From Flavobacterium pectinovorum (lineage in GTDB: Bacteria; Bacteroidota; Bacteroidia; Flavobacteriales; Flavobacteriaceae), in contig NZ_JAFEVZ010000011.1 in assembly GCF_022802975.1 (NCBI RefSeq), positions 62,001 to 126,000 of the forward strand: a stretch of 64,000 bases of DNA, in the 5' to 3' direction. Positions within the stretch are counted from its first letter, which is position 1. Each line of letters starts with the position of its first letter. Below the pieces are notes generated by a model, which searched no databases, was not told where the DNA came from, and was given only the letters and a program-made list of their open reading frames with translations. Below are positions 16,823-25,792 of this stretch, one piece after another. The position numbers and the translations under genes are program-made.

Positions 16823-17752
16823 ATGATAACAAGTGTTTTTAAAAAATCTACGCCATTAAATTATTCTTTGGTTGTAATTTTAATACTGGTTTTCTTTTTT
16901 CTGTTTCAAATTCAGGAACCATCATGGATGAGTTCTTATTTTTTGGTGTTTCAAAAAATAAGTTTATTGTGCTTTGTTTTGGCTTCTTTTTTTTTGATAA
17001 ACTTCATTGTTAAAAAGAACGGACTCAGTAAAGACAACGGATACGCAATACTTTTCTATTTATTATTTTTATTATTTTTCCCTACAATATTCAATAACTC
17101 AAACGTCATTTATGCTAACTTTTTTCTGTTATTAGCACTTCGCAGGTTAATTTCACTGCAATCTTTAAAAGCCTCTAAAGAGAAAATATTTGATGCTTCT
17201 TTTTGGATTTTAGTAGCATCTTTGTTTCAGTTTTGGTGTGTTCTTTTCCTGATTCTGGTTTTTATATCCATTATTTTTCATGTTTCGAGAGATTATAGAA
17301 ATTGGGTTTTGCCATTTATTGCTCTTTTGGGAGTTGCATTATTATTTTTAACGACATCATTAATGTTCAATTTTGACGCCGTAAAATTTATTCAGGATAG
17401 GGCAGTTATCGATTTAAGAATTGATTATTTTAAAAACAATTACGAAAACGGAGCATTTTCAATCTATGTTGCTGTCGTATTATTTTTTGTAGTTTCAATG
17501 TTAACAACCTTATCAAACAGACCACAAATCGTTCATACTTCATATAAAAAAGTAGTGGCTTGTTTTTTTATAGCAGTATTTGTTTTCATTCTTTCGCCAA
17601 ATAAAAGCAACGATTTACTTTTGTTTAGTATTACACCTTTAACTATTATGGCAGCAAGCCACGTAGAGTATGTACAGCAAAAACTAAATAACGAAATCGT
17701 TTTTTATGTGCTTATCTGCTGCAGTTTATTTACGTTTTTTTCTCAGTTATAA
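16823..17752 (+). CDS. Polytopic membrane protein, DUF6427-like
   Basis: A 309-residue, very hydrophobic protein with roughly nine predicted transmembrane helices spread evenly from residue 15 to 305. It has few charged loops (RLISLQSLKASKEKIFDA; VSRDYRNW). I recall it as the DUF6427 family that accompanies DUF6341 in flavobacteria. The architecture resembles a polysaccharide-polymerase or dolichyl-mannose-type integral protein, but no catalytic motif supports such a role. Its last six bases overlap the end of upp, which converges on it. Confidence 0.65.
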   Translation: MITSVFKKSTPLNYSLVVILILVFFFLFQIQEPSWMSSYFLVFQKISLLCFVLASFFLINFIVKKNGLSKDNGYAILFYLLFLLFFPTIFNNSNVIYANFFLLLALRRLISLQSLKASKEKIFDASFWILVASLFQFWCVLFLILVFISIIFHVSRDYRNWVLPFIALLGVALLFLTTSLMFNFDAVKFIQDRAVIDLRIDYFKNNYENGAFSIYVAVVLFFVVSMLTTLSNRPQIVHTSYKKVVACFFIAVFVFILSPNKSNDLLLFSITPLTIMAASHVEYVQQKLNNEIVFYVLICCSLFTFFSQL

Positions 17753-18400
17753 TTTACTTCCGTAGGCAAGATCACCAGCATCGCCAAGTCCCGGCACGAT
17801 ATAGTTTTTCTCGTTTAATTTTTCGTCTAAGGCAGCAATCCATAAATGGCAGTTGTCAGGCAGATTTTTTTCAAGATAAGCAACTCCTTCAGGTGCAGCA
17901 ATAACAACTGCAATATGTATTTCTTTTGGAGATGCATTCTGAACTAATTTTTCATGAACTGCAACGATAGACTGACCGGTGGCAAGCATTGGATCAAGTA
18001 ATAAAACCGTTTTATCGTTTAGATTTGAAATCGCCTGATATTCAACCAAAATCTCGAATTCATCATCATTATTAGGATGATGCCTGCAAGCCGAAACAAA
18101 GCTGTTTTCGGCATGGTCAAAATAGTTTAAAAAACCGTTATGAAGCGGTAATCCGGCTCTTAAAATGGGGCATAAAACCAAATCAGTTTCGATTTCTGTT
18201 GTTTTTTTGATGCCCAGAGGAGTCTGAATTTCGACATTTTTGTAAGGTAAAACCTTGCTCAGTTCATACGCCATAATCTCACCGATTCGTTCTATATTTC
18301 TTCGAAAACGCAGACTGTCATTCTGAATATTTACGTTTCTTATTTGTCCTAAAAAATGATTTAGCACACTATTTTTTTCAGAGATATAATGAGTTTTCAT
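17747..18400 (-). CDS. upp: Uracil phosphoribosyltransferase
   Basis: Salvages uracil to UMP using PRPP. The 217-residue protein has LVLCPILRAGLPLHNGF (74-90) and the PRPP loop LLLDPMLATGQSIV (133-146, D136 to S144). The C-terminal uracil-binding strand YIVPGLGDAGDLAYGSKL ends it, the standard UPRTase signature. Start and length fit the family. The gene overlaps the convergent DUF6427 gene by six bases, so there is no room for a terminator hairpin between the stops. A flavobacterial peculiarity is the longer N-terminus (SEKNSVLNHFLGQIRNVNIQ). Confidence 0.96.
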   Translation of the reverse strand: MKTHYISEKNSVLNHFLGQIRNVNIQNDSLRFRRNIERIGEIMAYELSKVLPYKNVEIQTPLGIKKTTEIETDLVLCPILRAGLPLHNGFLNYFDHAENSFVSACRHHPNNDDEFEILVEYQAISNLNDKTVLLLDPMLATGQSIVAVHEKLVQNASPKEIHIAVVIAAPEGVAYLEKNLPDNCHLWIAALDEKLNEKNYIVPGLGDAGDLAYGSKL

Positions 18401-18482
18401 AATGAGTTTTTAGAATGATTAACGGTTTTAATACCGCAACGAAAAATTATTGGTTTTTTTCGTACTATAAAAGTATAAAAAG

Positions 18483-18490
18483 TATCTTTG
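18483..18490 (+). promoter_or_regulatory. -7 element (TATCTTTG) of the DUF4254-GT9 operon
   Basis: TATCTTTG fits TAnnTTTG and ends 20 nt before the ATG at 18511. This supports that start over an upstream in-frame one at 18415. Confidence 0.5.
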
Positions 18491-18510
18491 TATCTCTAAA
18501 AAATAAAGAC

Positions 18511-19116
18511 ATGTTTTCAAAATTAGCATATTCTGTTTTCGAACAAAGCATCAAAGATTATCATCAATTTGACAGTGTTGATCAACCAATAAACAACCCG
18601 TTTCCAAAAGATAAATTCGAGCATTTATTATATTTAAAAAACTGGATTGATACCGTTCAATGGCATTATGAAGACATTATCCGTGATCCGCAAATTGATC
18701 CTGTAGCTGCTTTAACTTTAAAAAGAAAAATTGATGCTTCCAATCAGGAGAGAACTGATATGGTAGAGTATATTGATAGTTACTTTTTACAAAAATACAG
18801 TCATATAAAAGCAAAAGACGGAGCAAAAATCAACTCTGAAAGTCCGGCTTGGGCATTTGACAGATTATCAATTTTGGCTTTGAAAATTTATCACATGAAC
18901 GAAGAAGCTACGCGTGCTGAAGCTACTCAGGAACACAGAGATAAATGTCAGGAAAAATTAAACATTCTTTTAGAGCAAAGAACAGATTTATCTACAGCAA
19001 TTGAAGAATTATTGACAGATATCGAAAATGGAGAGAAATTCATGAAAGTGTACAAGCAAATGAAAATGTACAATGATGATGATTTGAATCCGGTTTTATA
19101 TCAAAATAAAAAATAA
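18511..19116 (+). CDS. DUF4254 family protein
   Basis: A 201-residue soluble helical protein beginning MFSKLAYSVFEQSIKDYH. I took this ATG because the upstream frame extension contains the promoter. The family (DUF4254) is conserved in Bacteroidota and is commonly encoded directly before a heptosyltransferase-like gene, as here with only 1 nt between stop and the next start. Residues 20-200 are helices with many charged residues (WAFDRLSILALKIYHMNEEA; DKCQEKLNILLEQRTDL). The neighbour suggests a link to lipopolysaccharide or glycan assembly. No catalytic motif is visible. Confidence 0.8.
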   Translation: MFSKLAYSVFEQSIKDYHQFDSVDQPINNPFPKDKFEHLLYLKNWIDTVQWHYEDIIRDPQIDPVAALTLKRKIDASNQERTDMVEYIDSYFLQKYSHIKAKDGAKINSESPAWAFDRLSILALKIYHMNEEATRAEATQEHRDKCQEKLNILLEQRTDLSTAIEELLTDIENGEKFMKVYKQMKMYNDDDLNPVLYQNKK

Positions 19117-19117
19117 T

Positions 19118-20164
19118 TTGGCCGACTTGTCCACCAAAATTAAACACATAGCCGTCATGAGACTATCCGCAATGGGAGATGTCGCCATGACGGTTCCTGT
19201 TTTATGCGCTTTTGTAAAACAATATCCAACGGTAAAACTGACAGTTGTTTCTCGTCCATTTTTCAAACCTTTTTTTGAAGGAATTCCGAATCTTGAATTT
19301 TTTGCTTTTGATGAAAAAGAGAAACACAAAGGATTTCCGGGACTTTTGAGATTGTTCAGAGATTTGAAAAAACTTCAAATCGATGCTTTTGCAGATCTTC
19401 ATAATGTGTTACGATCTAAGGTTGTGAGTTTGCTTTTCGCTTTAAGCGGAAAAAAAAGAGCAACTGTTGATAAAGGTCGTGAAGGAAAAAAAGAATTGAC
19501 AAGAGCTGAGAATAAGATTTTTAAACAATTACCAACGATGTTCGAAAGGCATGCAAAAGTGTTTAAAGAACTTGGTTTTTCGCTAGATTTATCAAATCCG
19601 GAGTTTCCTAAAAAAGCGGTTTTAAGTGCAGAAATAACTAATTTAATTGGCGAAAATTACCAAAAATTAATTGGAATTGCTCCTTTTGCACAATATGATT
19701 CAAAAGTATATCCTTTGGATTTAATGCAGGAAGTAATTGCAAAATTAGCAGAAAATAAAGATCAGACGATTTTACTTTTCGGTGGAGGAAAGAAGGAAAT
19801 TGAAATTTTAGATTCACTTTCAGCCCCTTTTAAAAATGTAATAAATGTAGCCGGAAAAATTAAATTTCAACAGGAATTAAAATTGATTAGCAATCTTGAT
19901 GTCATGCTTTCTATGGATTCTGGCAATGCACATATTGCCGCAATGCTGGGTATAAAAGTGGTTACGCTTTGGGGCGCAACGCATCCTTATGCCGGATTTT
20001 TGCCATTCAATCAAAGTTTAGAAAATGCCTTAACTTCAGATAGAAATCAGTATCCAAAATTGCCAACTTCTGTTTATGGAAATAAAATTGTAGAAGGTTA
20101 TGAAGATGCTATGAGGACGATTTTGCCATCAGCAGTGATACAAAAAATCCAATCCTTGTTATAA
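19118..20164 (+). CDS. Family 9 glycosyltransferase (heptosyltransferase-like)
   Basis: A 348-residue GT-B enzyme like ADP-heptose:LPS heptosyltransferases. The start is taken as the TTG at 19118. The next ATG (19157) would remove the first strand KHIAVMRLSAMGDVAM, which the fold needs. The C-terminal donor site is clear: IGIAPFAQYDSKVYPLDLM, LLFGGGKKEI and MSMDSGNAHIAAMLGIKVV followed by LWGATHPYAGF. It probably extends the lipopolysaccharide core, but the sugar is not known in Bacteroidota, many of which lack heptose. It is coupled to DUF4254 and ends inside a terminator hairpin. Confidence 0.85.
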   Translation: MADLSTKIKHIAVMRLSAMGDVAMTVPVLCAFVKQYPTVKLTVVSRPFFKPFFEGIPNLEFFAFDEKEKHKGFPGLLRLFRDLKKLQIDAFADLHNVLRSKVVSLLFALSGKKRATVDKGREGKKELTRAENKIFKQLPTMFERHAKVFKELGFSLDLSNPEFPKKAVLSAEITNLIGENYQKLIGIAPFAQYDSKVYPLDLMQEVIAKLAENKDQTILLFGGGKKEIEILDSLSAPFKNVINVAGKIKFQQELKLISNLDVMLSMDSGNAHIAAMLGIKVVTLWGATHPYAGFLPFNQSLENALTSDRNQYPKLPTSVYGNKIVEGYEDAMRTILPSAVIQKIQSLL

Positions 20165-20177
20165 GATTGGATTTTTT
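20142..20177. terminator. Bidirectional terminator overlapping the GT9 stop codon
   Basis: AAAAAATCCAATC (20142-20154) pairs with GATTGGATTTTTT (20165-20177). The left arm lies in the last codons of the GT9 gene, so the stop codon (20162-20164) is in the loop. Confidence 0.75.
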
Positions 20178-20185
20178 GTATAATT

Positions 20186-21745
20186 TCAAAAATGGGGTTT
20201 TGGCCCGGGAGTTTTTCTCAGATCTTTAAAATCATCAATGGTATTGTTTCCAACATTAAAACCAAAAGAATATTTGCGGGTTGTAATTATAGCTTTTCCG
20301 TTTAGATAAGCAGGTTTATAAACATCAGGGATGCTTTTTATTATTTGTTCGAGTTCGTTGCAAATTTCAGCATTAGGTGCAAATGCTTTTACATTTATGA
20401 TTTTACCTTTATCATCTATTTGAAACGAAAAACGGACATTGATGACGCCCTTAAGTTTTGTTTTATTTCGGATAGTTCTTTTAAAATTATTAACGACAAG
20501 ATTTTTAATGCTTTGATTCATGCAATCATATAATTCCTTTGAATTTTTTGATGTTTGACAATCTTTATCAAAGATTGGAGGTGTATTAACAAAAGGCCTG
20601 TCATTAGAAACAATTATGTTCTTATTAAATCTTTCAATTATAATAGGATAACGGTAAGTTTCTAAAATGTTTACAGACTTGATATTTAATTTTTCAAATG
20701 GGAATTTTTTAAAAATTTCAACGAATCGGTTGTTAAGATCTAATGTATTAGCATTTGTTTTAATATCAATAGGTTTGCCGTTTTTATCAATATTAAAATA
20801 TAAAAAAAGACCAGGATGTGTTAGAGGGAAAACGATTTTAGCAAGTTCTTCGGCGCTAATATATTTTTTAAAATGAAGTGCTAATTCAGTATTTGGGTTT
20901 AGGAATTCGTCACTTACATTTAAAAGATTTTCTTGATATTGATTCACTTCCTCTTTATATTTTTCATTCTCAGATTCTATTTCAAGAGAAATGGTTTTTT
21001 CATAAACAAAGCTCGTTGGATTACCATTACGGGTAGCTGGAATTTTGGCTTTTGGAAAGAGTGCCACAACACGATTTAATTCTTTGGTCAAACTATCTGT
21101 TGGAGCTTTACAATTTACCTTTTCAATTTGCCCTTGTTCGTTTATTGAGAATTTTACATGTAAATTTAATGATCCTAATATTTTTGCTTTTTTAATTTCG
21201 ACAGCTGAAATATTATTTGCTACATGTTCAGAAATTTTGTTCAGAAGGCAGTTGGATAATTTCGTTTTATTTACAGCAGGTTCACATCCTTCAAAAACAG
21301 GAAGTTTATCAAAGACAACATTTGTGCTGCAATTAATGACCATTTTATCTCCTTCTGTGGAAAGGATCTGTAGCGTATAAGTGTTCAGTTGATTTTTTTC
21401 GGGAATATTTAAATCTTCAATATTATAATTTATAAAGGCTTCACGAATATTTTTGTTTAATTCTGAGTATGGCGAATTGACAATAATATTGGTTACTTTA
21501 TTTTGCTGGTTAATTTTAAAAGTCAGATAAACGAATTTTTTGTTTTTTATTGTATCGTTGACTTTATAATGGCTAAGTAAATCAGAATGGATCCTTTTTG
21601 AAAAATATTTAGAAAGAGTATTGTTTTTATTAGGCTTTGCATAAAATGCAAATTCTTCATATTTATCGATAAATGTTAGATAGTCTGTTTGCGAAAAACT
21701 AATACCGCTGTATGTAAAGAATAATAAAAACAAAAAGTATTTCAT
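20186..21745 (-). CDS. Exported protein with repeated TonB C-terminal-like domains
   Basis: A 519-residue protein with a signal peptide (MKYFLFLLFFTYSGISFSQ) and no transmembrane anchor. At least two segments resemble the TonB C-terminal fold as used in Bacteroidota: residues about 137-240 (FDKLPVFEGCEP, LNLHVKFSINEQGQIEKVNC) and 400-500 (PPIFDKDCQ, INVRFSFQIDDKGKIINVKA). A more diverged copy lies around residues 300-345 (GLFLYFNIDKNGKPIDI). Such repeats occur in periplasmic proteins whose partners are unknown. Without the N-terminal anchor and Pro-rich linker of TonB it is unlikely to energise receptors itself. It is transcribed alone. Confidence 0.65.
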   Translation of the reverse strand: MKYFLFLLFFTYSGISFSQTDYLTFIDKYEEFAFYAKPNKNNTLSKYFSKRIHSDLLSHYKVNDTIKNKKFVYLTFKINQQNKVTNIIVNSPYSELNKNIREAFINYNIEDLNIPEKNQLNTYTLQILSTEGDKMVINCSTNVVFDKLPVFEGCEPAVNKTKLSNCLLNKISEHVANNISAVEIKKAKILGSLNLHVKFSINEQGQIEKVNCKAPTDSLTKELNRVVALFPKAKIPATRNGNPTSFVYEKTISLEIESENEKYKEEVNQYQENLLNVSDEFLNPNTELALHFKKYISAEELAKIVFPLTHPGLFLYFNIDKNGKPIDIKTNANTLDLNNRFVEIFKKFPFEKLNIKSVNILETYRYPIIIERFNKNIIVSNDRPFVNTPPIFDKDCQTSKNSKELYDCMNQSIKNLVVNNFKRTIRNKTKLKGVINVRFSFQIDDKGKIINVKAFAPNAEICNELEQIIKSIPDVYKPAYLNGKAIITTRKYSFGFNVGNNTIDDFKDLRKTPGPKPHF

Positions 21746-21816
21746 AAAAAAAGAGAATAGTTAAAGCGTCAAATGTATGAAATCACTTTGTAAATTTTTA
21801 TTTTAATGAAAAATTA

Positions 21817-22125
21817 TCATAAATAAATTTTCTCATCACGACAACGCTCATAAATATAATTTTTTAGATTCGAAATCGTAGCCTGATAATCTGGTGCATC
21901 ATAACCAAATCGTTGGTGCTCCATTTGTTCTTTTTCAATTTCATTGCAGCCTTTTATAACCTCTCGGAGCATATCGAGCATGGCAAGTTCTTTATTGTTG
22001 ATTTTCTGAAATTTAAACTCCACAATTTCGTCCTGGAGTTCATCACAATAATCCAAAAGTTGAGTGACTTCCGGTTCTTCCAAAAGATATTCTTTGTTTT
22101 TGAAAATTTCACGAACTGATTTCAT
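21817..22125 (-). CDS. Small hypothetical helical protein
   Basis: Not recognised. From the ATG at 22125 the product has 102 residues (MKSVREIFKNKEYLLEEPEV); a start 13 codons upstream is possible but runs into AT-rich intergenic-looking sequence. It is acidic and predicted all-helical (TQLLDYCDELQDEIVEFKFQ; MLREVIKGCNEIEKEQMEHQ) with a Tyr/Cys-containing C-terminus (YIYERCRDEKIYL). There is no signal or membrane segment. It follows the PaaE-like gene on the same strand after a terminator-like hairpin, so it is probably a separate unit. Confidence 0.55.
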   Translation of the reverse strand: MKSVREIFKNKEYLLEEPEVTQLLDYCDELQDEIVEFKFQKINNKELAMLDMLREVIKGCNEIEKEQMEHQRFGYDAPDYQATISNLKNYIYERCRDEKIYL

Positions 22126-22204
22126 AGATAAAATTTTATAAAAATCTTTAAATTCTAAATTCAAATTTTAAAGAGAAAGTAAATCTAATAAAACTGGTCG
22201 AAAA

Positions 22205-22247
22205 AAAATTCCAAATCTCAATGATAATTTTGGGATTTGGAATTTTT
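22205..22247 (-). terminator. Terminator of the PaaE-like gene
   Basis: AAATTCCAAATCTCA and TGGGATTTGGAATTT form a stem of about 15 bp (with one G-U or mismatch) around a short AT loop. Its minus-strand exit is T-rich. It lies 22 nt after the reductase stop at 22269. Confidence 0.65.
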
Positions 22248-22268
22248 AAATATTGAAATTTTTAAAGA

Positions 22269-23321
22269 TTAAACATCATCAAAATCTACATAAATAGTTT
22301 CTGAAGTAGGATGCGCCTGACAGCTAAGTACCAAACCTTCGGCAATTTCTTTATCGGTTAGGATTGAGTTTTTTGTCATTTCGGCACTACCTTGGGTTAT
22401 GCGGCAAAGACAGCTGCTGCAGATTCCGCCCTGACAGGAATAAGGAGCGTCAACACCTTGTTTTAAGGCTGCGTCGAGTATGGTTTGTTTTTGAGACATT
22501 TCAAATGAAAATTCTTCATCATCTACCAAAACAGTAATTTTTGTATGCCCTTCCAGCGAAGTTTTGATTTCTTTTTCCTGTGAAGAAGAAGTAAAAAGTT
22601 CAAACTTAATAGCAGAATCTTTTACGTTTTTCTCTTTTAAAATTCCGGAAACCGTATTGATCATTTCTTCCGGACCACATAAATAGAATTTATCAAATTC
22701 CAGCTCCTTGTGTTTGTTGTTCAGTACAAAATTAACTGCCGATTTATCAATTCTTCCAAACAAAGCATTTTCTGCTTTAGCCTGACTAAATACATAGTGC
22801 ACAAAAAAACGTCCTACATATTGCAATTGCAAATCGTGAAGTTCCTGATGAAAAATAGTTTCTTCAGGAGTTTTGTTTCCGTAAACCAATACAAATGAAC
22901 TTTTTGGTTCACTTTTTAAAACTGATTTTATGATTGAAAGTACAGGAGTAATTCCGCTTCCTGCAGCAAAAGCTGCGTAGTTTTTTTGTCTTTCTGAATC
23001 CGGTTCAAAAGTAAATTTTCCTTCCGGATGACCTACTTCAAGAACATCTCCGGCTTTTAATTTGGTATTGGCAAATTGCGAGAACAAACCATTTTTAACT
23101 GTTTTTACAGCAATTCGTAATTCTCCGCTTTCAGGTCCTGAGCAAATAGAATAAGCGCGGCGAATTTCCTGATTGTCAAGGGTTAGTTTTAAATTTATGT
23201 ATTGTCCTGCAATAAATTTATAGTCTGGTTTTAGTTCTTCGGGAACATTAAAAAGAATCGAAACAGCATCGGTAGTTTCGCGTTTTACCTCTTTAATTAT
23301 GAGTTTTAAGAATGAAGGCAT
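22269..23321 (-). CDS. PaaE-type ferredoxin reductase (FAD, NAD(P), 2Fe-2S)
   Basis: A 350-residue electron-transfer flavoprotein. An N-terminal FAD domain has the R55-A-Y57-S58 motif. The NAD(P) domain contains AAFAAGSGITPVLSIIKSVL and the YLCGPEEMI motif. The C-terminal plant-type ferredoxin has ligands C296, C301, C304 and C334 (C-x4-C-x2-C-x29-C). The layout equals PaaE, the reductase of phenylacetyl-CoA epoxidase, but no paaABC or other phenylacetate genes are present. In flavobacteria such solitary genes probably feed electrons to another oxygenase or desaturase. It has its own promoter and terminator. Confidence 0.85.
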   Translation of the reverse strand: MPSFLKLIIKEVKRETTDAVSILFNVPEELKPDYKFIAGQYINLKLTLDNQEIRRAYSICSGPESGELRIAVKTVKNGLFSQFANTKLKAGDVLEVGHPEGKFTFEPDSERQKNYAAFAAGSGITPVLSIIKSVLKSEPKSSFVLVYGNKTPEETIFHQELHDLQLQYVGRFFVHYVFSQAKAENALFGRIDKSAVNFVLNNKHKELEFDKFYLCGPEEMINTVSGILKEKNVKDSAIKFELFTSSSQEKEIKTSLEGHTKITVLVDDEEFSFEMSQKQTILDAALKQGVDAPYSCQGGICSSCLCRITQGSAEMTKNSILTDKEIAEGLVLSCQAHPTSETIYVDFDDV

Positions 23322-23337
23322 GGTATGATATTTTATG

Positions 23338-23345
23338 CAAAAGTA
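23338..23345 (-). promoter_or_regulatory. -7 element (TACTTTTG) of the PaaE-like gene
   Basis: Read on the minus strand, TACTTTTG matches TAnnTTTG and ends 16 nt before the ATG at 23321. Confidence 0.4.
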
Positions 23346-23449
23346 GCAAACAGCAACTAATTGAAAGGTACTAAAGTATTTTTTTTAACTTTTTTTGTAA
23401 CGTTTCGCTAAATTTGATCTCTTACTATAAAACTGAAAACCAAAGAACC

Positions 23450-24910
23450 ATGATTAAAAAGTTTATTTATCTCGAATGGAAAGCCTTTACAAGATCGGCA
23501 TCGTTTGGTGCTAATTTAGCAATGAAAATACTGATAGGTTTTTTAATGGTCTATTTTTCCATCATTTTTATCGGAATGGGAATAGGTGCATTTTATATCC
23601 TAAAGAAAATGAATCTCGAACCTTTGATAACAGTCAATAATTTTTTGATCTATTATTTTCTATTTGATTTGGTTGTTCGTTTGTTAATGCAGGCAATTCC
23701 GGTATTAAATATCAAGCCATTATTGGTTCTGCCCTTTAAAAAACCAACGATTGTTCATTTTTCATTAGGTAAAACAGCAATATCATTTTTTAACTGGGCA
23801 CATGCTCTGTTTTTTGTTCCTTTTTCGATTGTACTTATTATTGAAGGCTATGATGTTTTGGGAATTCTTTTTTGGCTGATAGCTGCTTTTTCTGTAGTAT
23901 ATATCAACAATTTTTTGAATATTATTTTTAGTAATATCGATAAATTATTTGTTGTCTTTATCGCAATCGCATTGGCTTTAGGTGCCGCACAATATTATAA
24001 ATTCTTTGATATTACGTCTTTTACCGGACCTGTTTTTCAGAGATTTTATGATACTAAAGGGTTATTTTTAATTCCGGTTCTGGTATTAATTGGGTTGTAT
24101 TTTTTTACATTCAAATATTTTAAAAACAATTTATTTTTAGATGCGGGTCTTTCTAAAAAAGAAGATATTGCGACAACAGAAAATCTTACCTGGCTAAACC
24201 AATTCGGAACTTTAGGAACATTTCTAAAGAATGATATAAAATTGATAAAAAGAAATAAAAGATCAAAAACGACAATTTTCATGAGTTTTCTCTTTTTATT
24301 TTATGGATTTATCTTTTTTGGCAACACACATCAACCGGAAATCATGTACATTTTTGCAGGAATATTTGTTTCAGGTGGATTTTTATTTGTCTTCGGTCAG
24401 TTTGTACCAAGCTGGGACAGTTCGTATTATCAACTAATGATGACCCAGAATATTCCGTATCGGGGATACATCACTTCAAAGTGGTGGCTGATTGTAATTG
24501 CCACTTTTGTTTCGACCATTTTAGCATCATTTTACCTTTTTTACGGATGGGAAGTTTATCTAACGATTGTGGTTGGGGCAATTTACAATATCGGAGTCAA
24601 CTCACATTTGGTACTTCTTGGAGGAGCATTTACCAAAACGCCAATTGATTTAAGTAATGCCGGAGGAGCTTTTGGAGACAAAAAAGCATTTAATGTAAGT
24701 GCGATGCTGCTGACTTTGCCAAAATTATTATTGCCTTTGGCATTGTATGGTGCCGGACTTTATTTAGGAGATAAAACCCTTGGATTATCCTTAGTTGCCG
24801 GTGCAGGAGTTTTTGGTTTCATTTTTAGAAACAAAGTATTTTCTATTATTGAGAAAAGATACAAAATCGAAAAATACAGTACAATTCAAGCTTATAAACA
24901 GAAGAACTAA
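23450..24910 (+). CDS. DUF5687 family ABC exporter membrane protein
   Basis: A 486-residue integral membrane protein starting MIKKFIYLEWKAFTRSASFG; the frame is open 12 codons further upstream but only from a TTG within a promoter-like stretch. About twelve hydrophobic helices are interrupted by a charged cytoplasmic loop near the middle (TWLNQFGTLGTFLKNDIKLI, KRNKRSKT). The pattern fits DUF5687, the permease partner of ABC-2-type exporters in Bacteroidota. The matching ATP-binding protein is encoded 98 nt downstream. The substrate is unknown. Confidence 0.8.
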   Translation: MIKKFIYLEWKAFTRSASFGANLAMKILIGFLMVYFSIIFIGMGIGAFYILKKMNLEPLITVNNFLIYYFLFDLVVRLLMQAIPVLNIKPLLVLPFKKPTIVHFSLGKTAISFFNWAHALFFVPFSIVLIIEGYDVLGILFWLIAAFSVVYINNFLNIIFSNIDKLFVVFIAIALALGAAQYYKFFDITSFTGPVFQRFYDTKGLFLIPVLVLIGLYFFTFKYFKNNLFLDAGLSKKEDIATTENLTWLNQFGTLGTFLKNDIKLIKRNKRSKTTIFMSFLFLFYGFIFFGNTHQPEIMYIFAGIFVSGGFLFVFGQFVPSWDSSYYQLMMTQNIPYRGYITSKWWLIVIATFVSTILASFYLFYGWEVYLTIVVGAIYNIGVNSHLVLLGGAFTKTPIDLSNAGGAFGDKKAFNVSAMLLTLPKLLLPLALYGAGLYLGDKTLGLSLVAGAGVFGFIFRNKVFSIIEKRYKIEKYSTIQAYKQKN

Positions 24911-24917
24911 CGTAATT

Positions 24918-24949
24918 AGAAAATGTGCCAATTTGATAATTAGATAATT
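24918..24949 (+). repeat. Interspersed 32-nt intergenic repeat (copy 1)
   Basis: AGAAAATGTGCCAATTTGAT plus AATTAGATAATT matches 30 of 32 bases of an inverted copy at 33869-33900. Both copies are in short gaps inside operons. Confidence 0.7.
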
Positions 24950-25008
24950 TTTATCCAATTGAAAAATAAATTAACGATTAACCAAATCAACAATTAAACG
25001 TATAAAAA

Positions 25009-25704
25009 ATGATACAAGTAAACCAACTTTCAAAAAAATATAACGGAACAACAGTTTTAAACATAAACAATCTTGAAATTCCAAAAGGACAAAGTTTTGG
25101 ATTGGTGGGAAATAACGGAGCAGGAAAAACGACCTTTTTTAGTTTATTACTAGATTTGATTCAGCCTTCAACAGGAAATATTACCAATAATACTATTCAG
25201 GTAAATACAAGCGAAAACTGGAAATCATTTACAGGTTCATTTTTAGATGAAAGTTTCCTGATCGGTTATTTAACTCCCGAAGAATATTTTTATTTTATCG
25301 GAGATTTACGCCATCAGAATAAAGCCGATGTTGATGCTCTATTAGCACAGCACGAAGAGTTTTTTAATGGAGAAATTTTAAAGAACAAAAAATACCTGCG
25401 AGATCTATCAAAAGGAAACCAGAAGAAAGTTGGAATCATTGCCACACTTATTGGTAATCCTGAAGTGATTATTTTAGACGAGCCATTTGCCAATTTAGAT
25501 CCGACCACGGTAAGCCGGTTAAAAAAAATCATTAAAGAATTGGCCGAAAATCCAAATGTTACCGTTCTCGTATCCAGCCATGATTTACAGCATACAGTTG
25601 AGGTTTGCGATAGAATTGTAGCCTTGAATAAAGGAGAAGTTGTAAAAGATATTCAAACTTCAAAAGAGACGTTGCAGGAACTGGAATCGTTTTTTGCGGT
25701 TTAA
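25009..25704 (+). CDS. ABC transporter ATP-binding protein (partner of DUF5687)
   Basis: A 231-residue ATPase. Walker A GNNGAGKTT is at 34-42, the signature LSKGNQKKVG near 132-141, Walker B VIILDEPFANLD near 150-161 and the switch His in SSHDLQH near 188-194. The D-loop and Q-loop regions are present, so it should be active. With the upstream DUF5687 permease it makes a two-gene exporter. The short size and single nucleotide-binding domain are typical of ABC-2 systems for drugs, lipids or polysaccharides. Confidence 0.88.
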   Translation: MIQVNQLSKKYNGTTVLNINNLEIPKGQSFGLVGNNGAGKTTFFSLLLDLIQPSTGNITNNTIQVNTSENWKSFTGSFLDESFLIGYLTPEEYFYFIGDLRHQNKADVDALLAQHEEFFNGEILKNKKYLRDLSKGNQKKVGIIATLIGNPEVIILDEPFANLDPTTVSRLKKIIKELAENPNVTVLVSSHDLQHTVEVCDRIVALNKGEVVKDIQTSKETLQELESFFAV

Positions 25705-25792
25705 ATTTCTATATTTCAAAAAGAAGCGTATTTTTACCAGTCATTATACTAAAAATTCATTTTAGAAGTTAATTGTTTTAAACTCTTTTCTA

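Noticed and set aside
18415..18510. Longer N-terminus for the DUF4254 protein
   Set aside because: This segment contains the -7 promoter motif TATCTTTG, and the downstream ATG gives the usual family start.
22269..23321. Phenylacetate degradation locus
   Set aside because: Only the PaaE-like reductase is present; no paaA/B/C or CoA-thioester pathway genes lie nearby.
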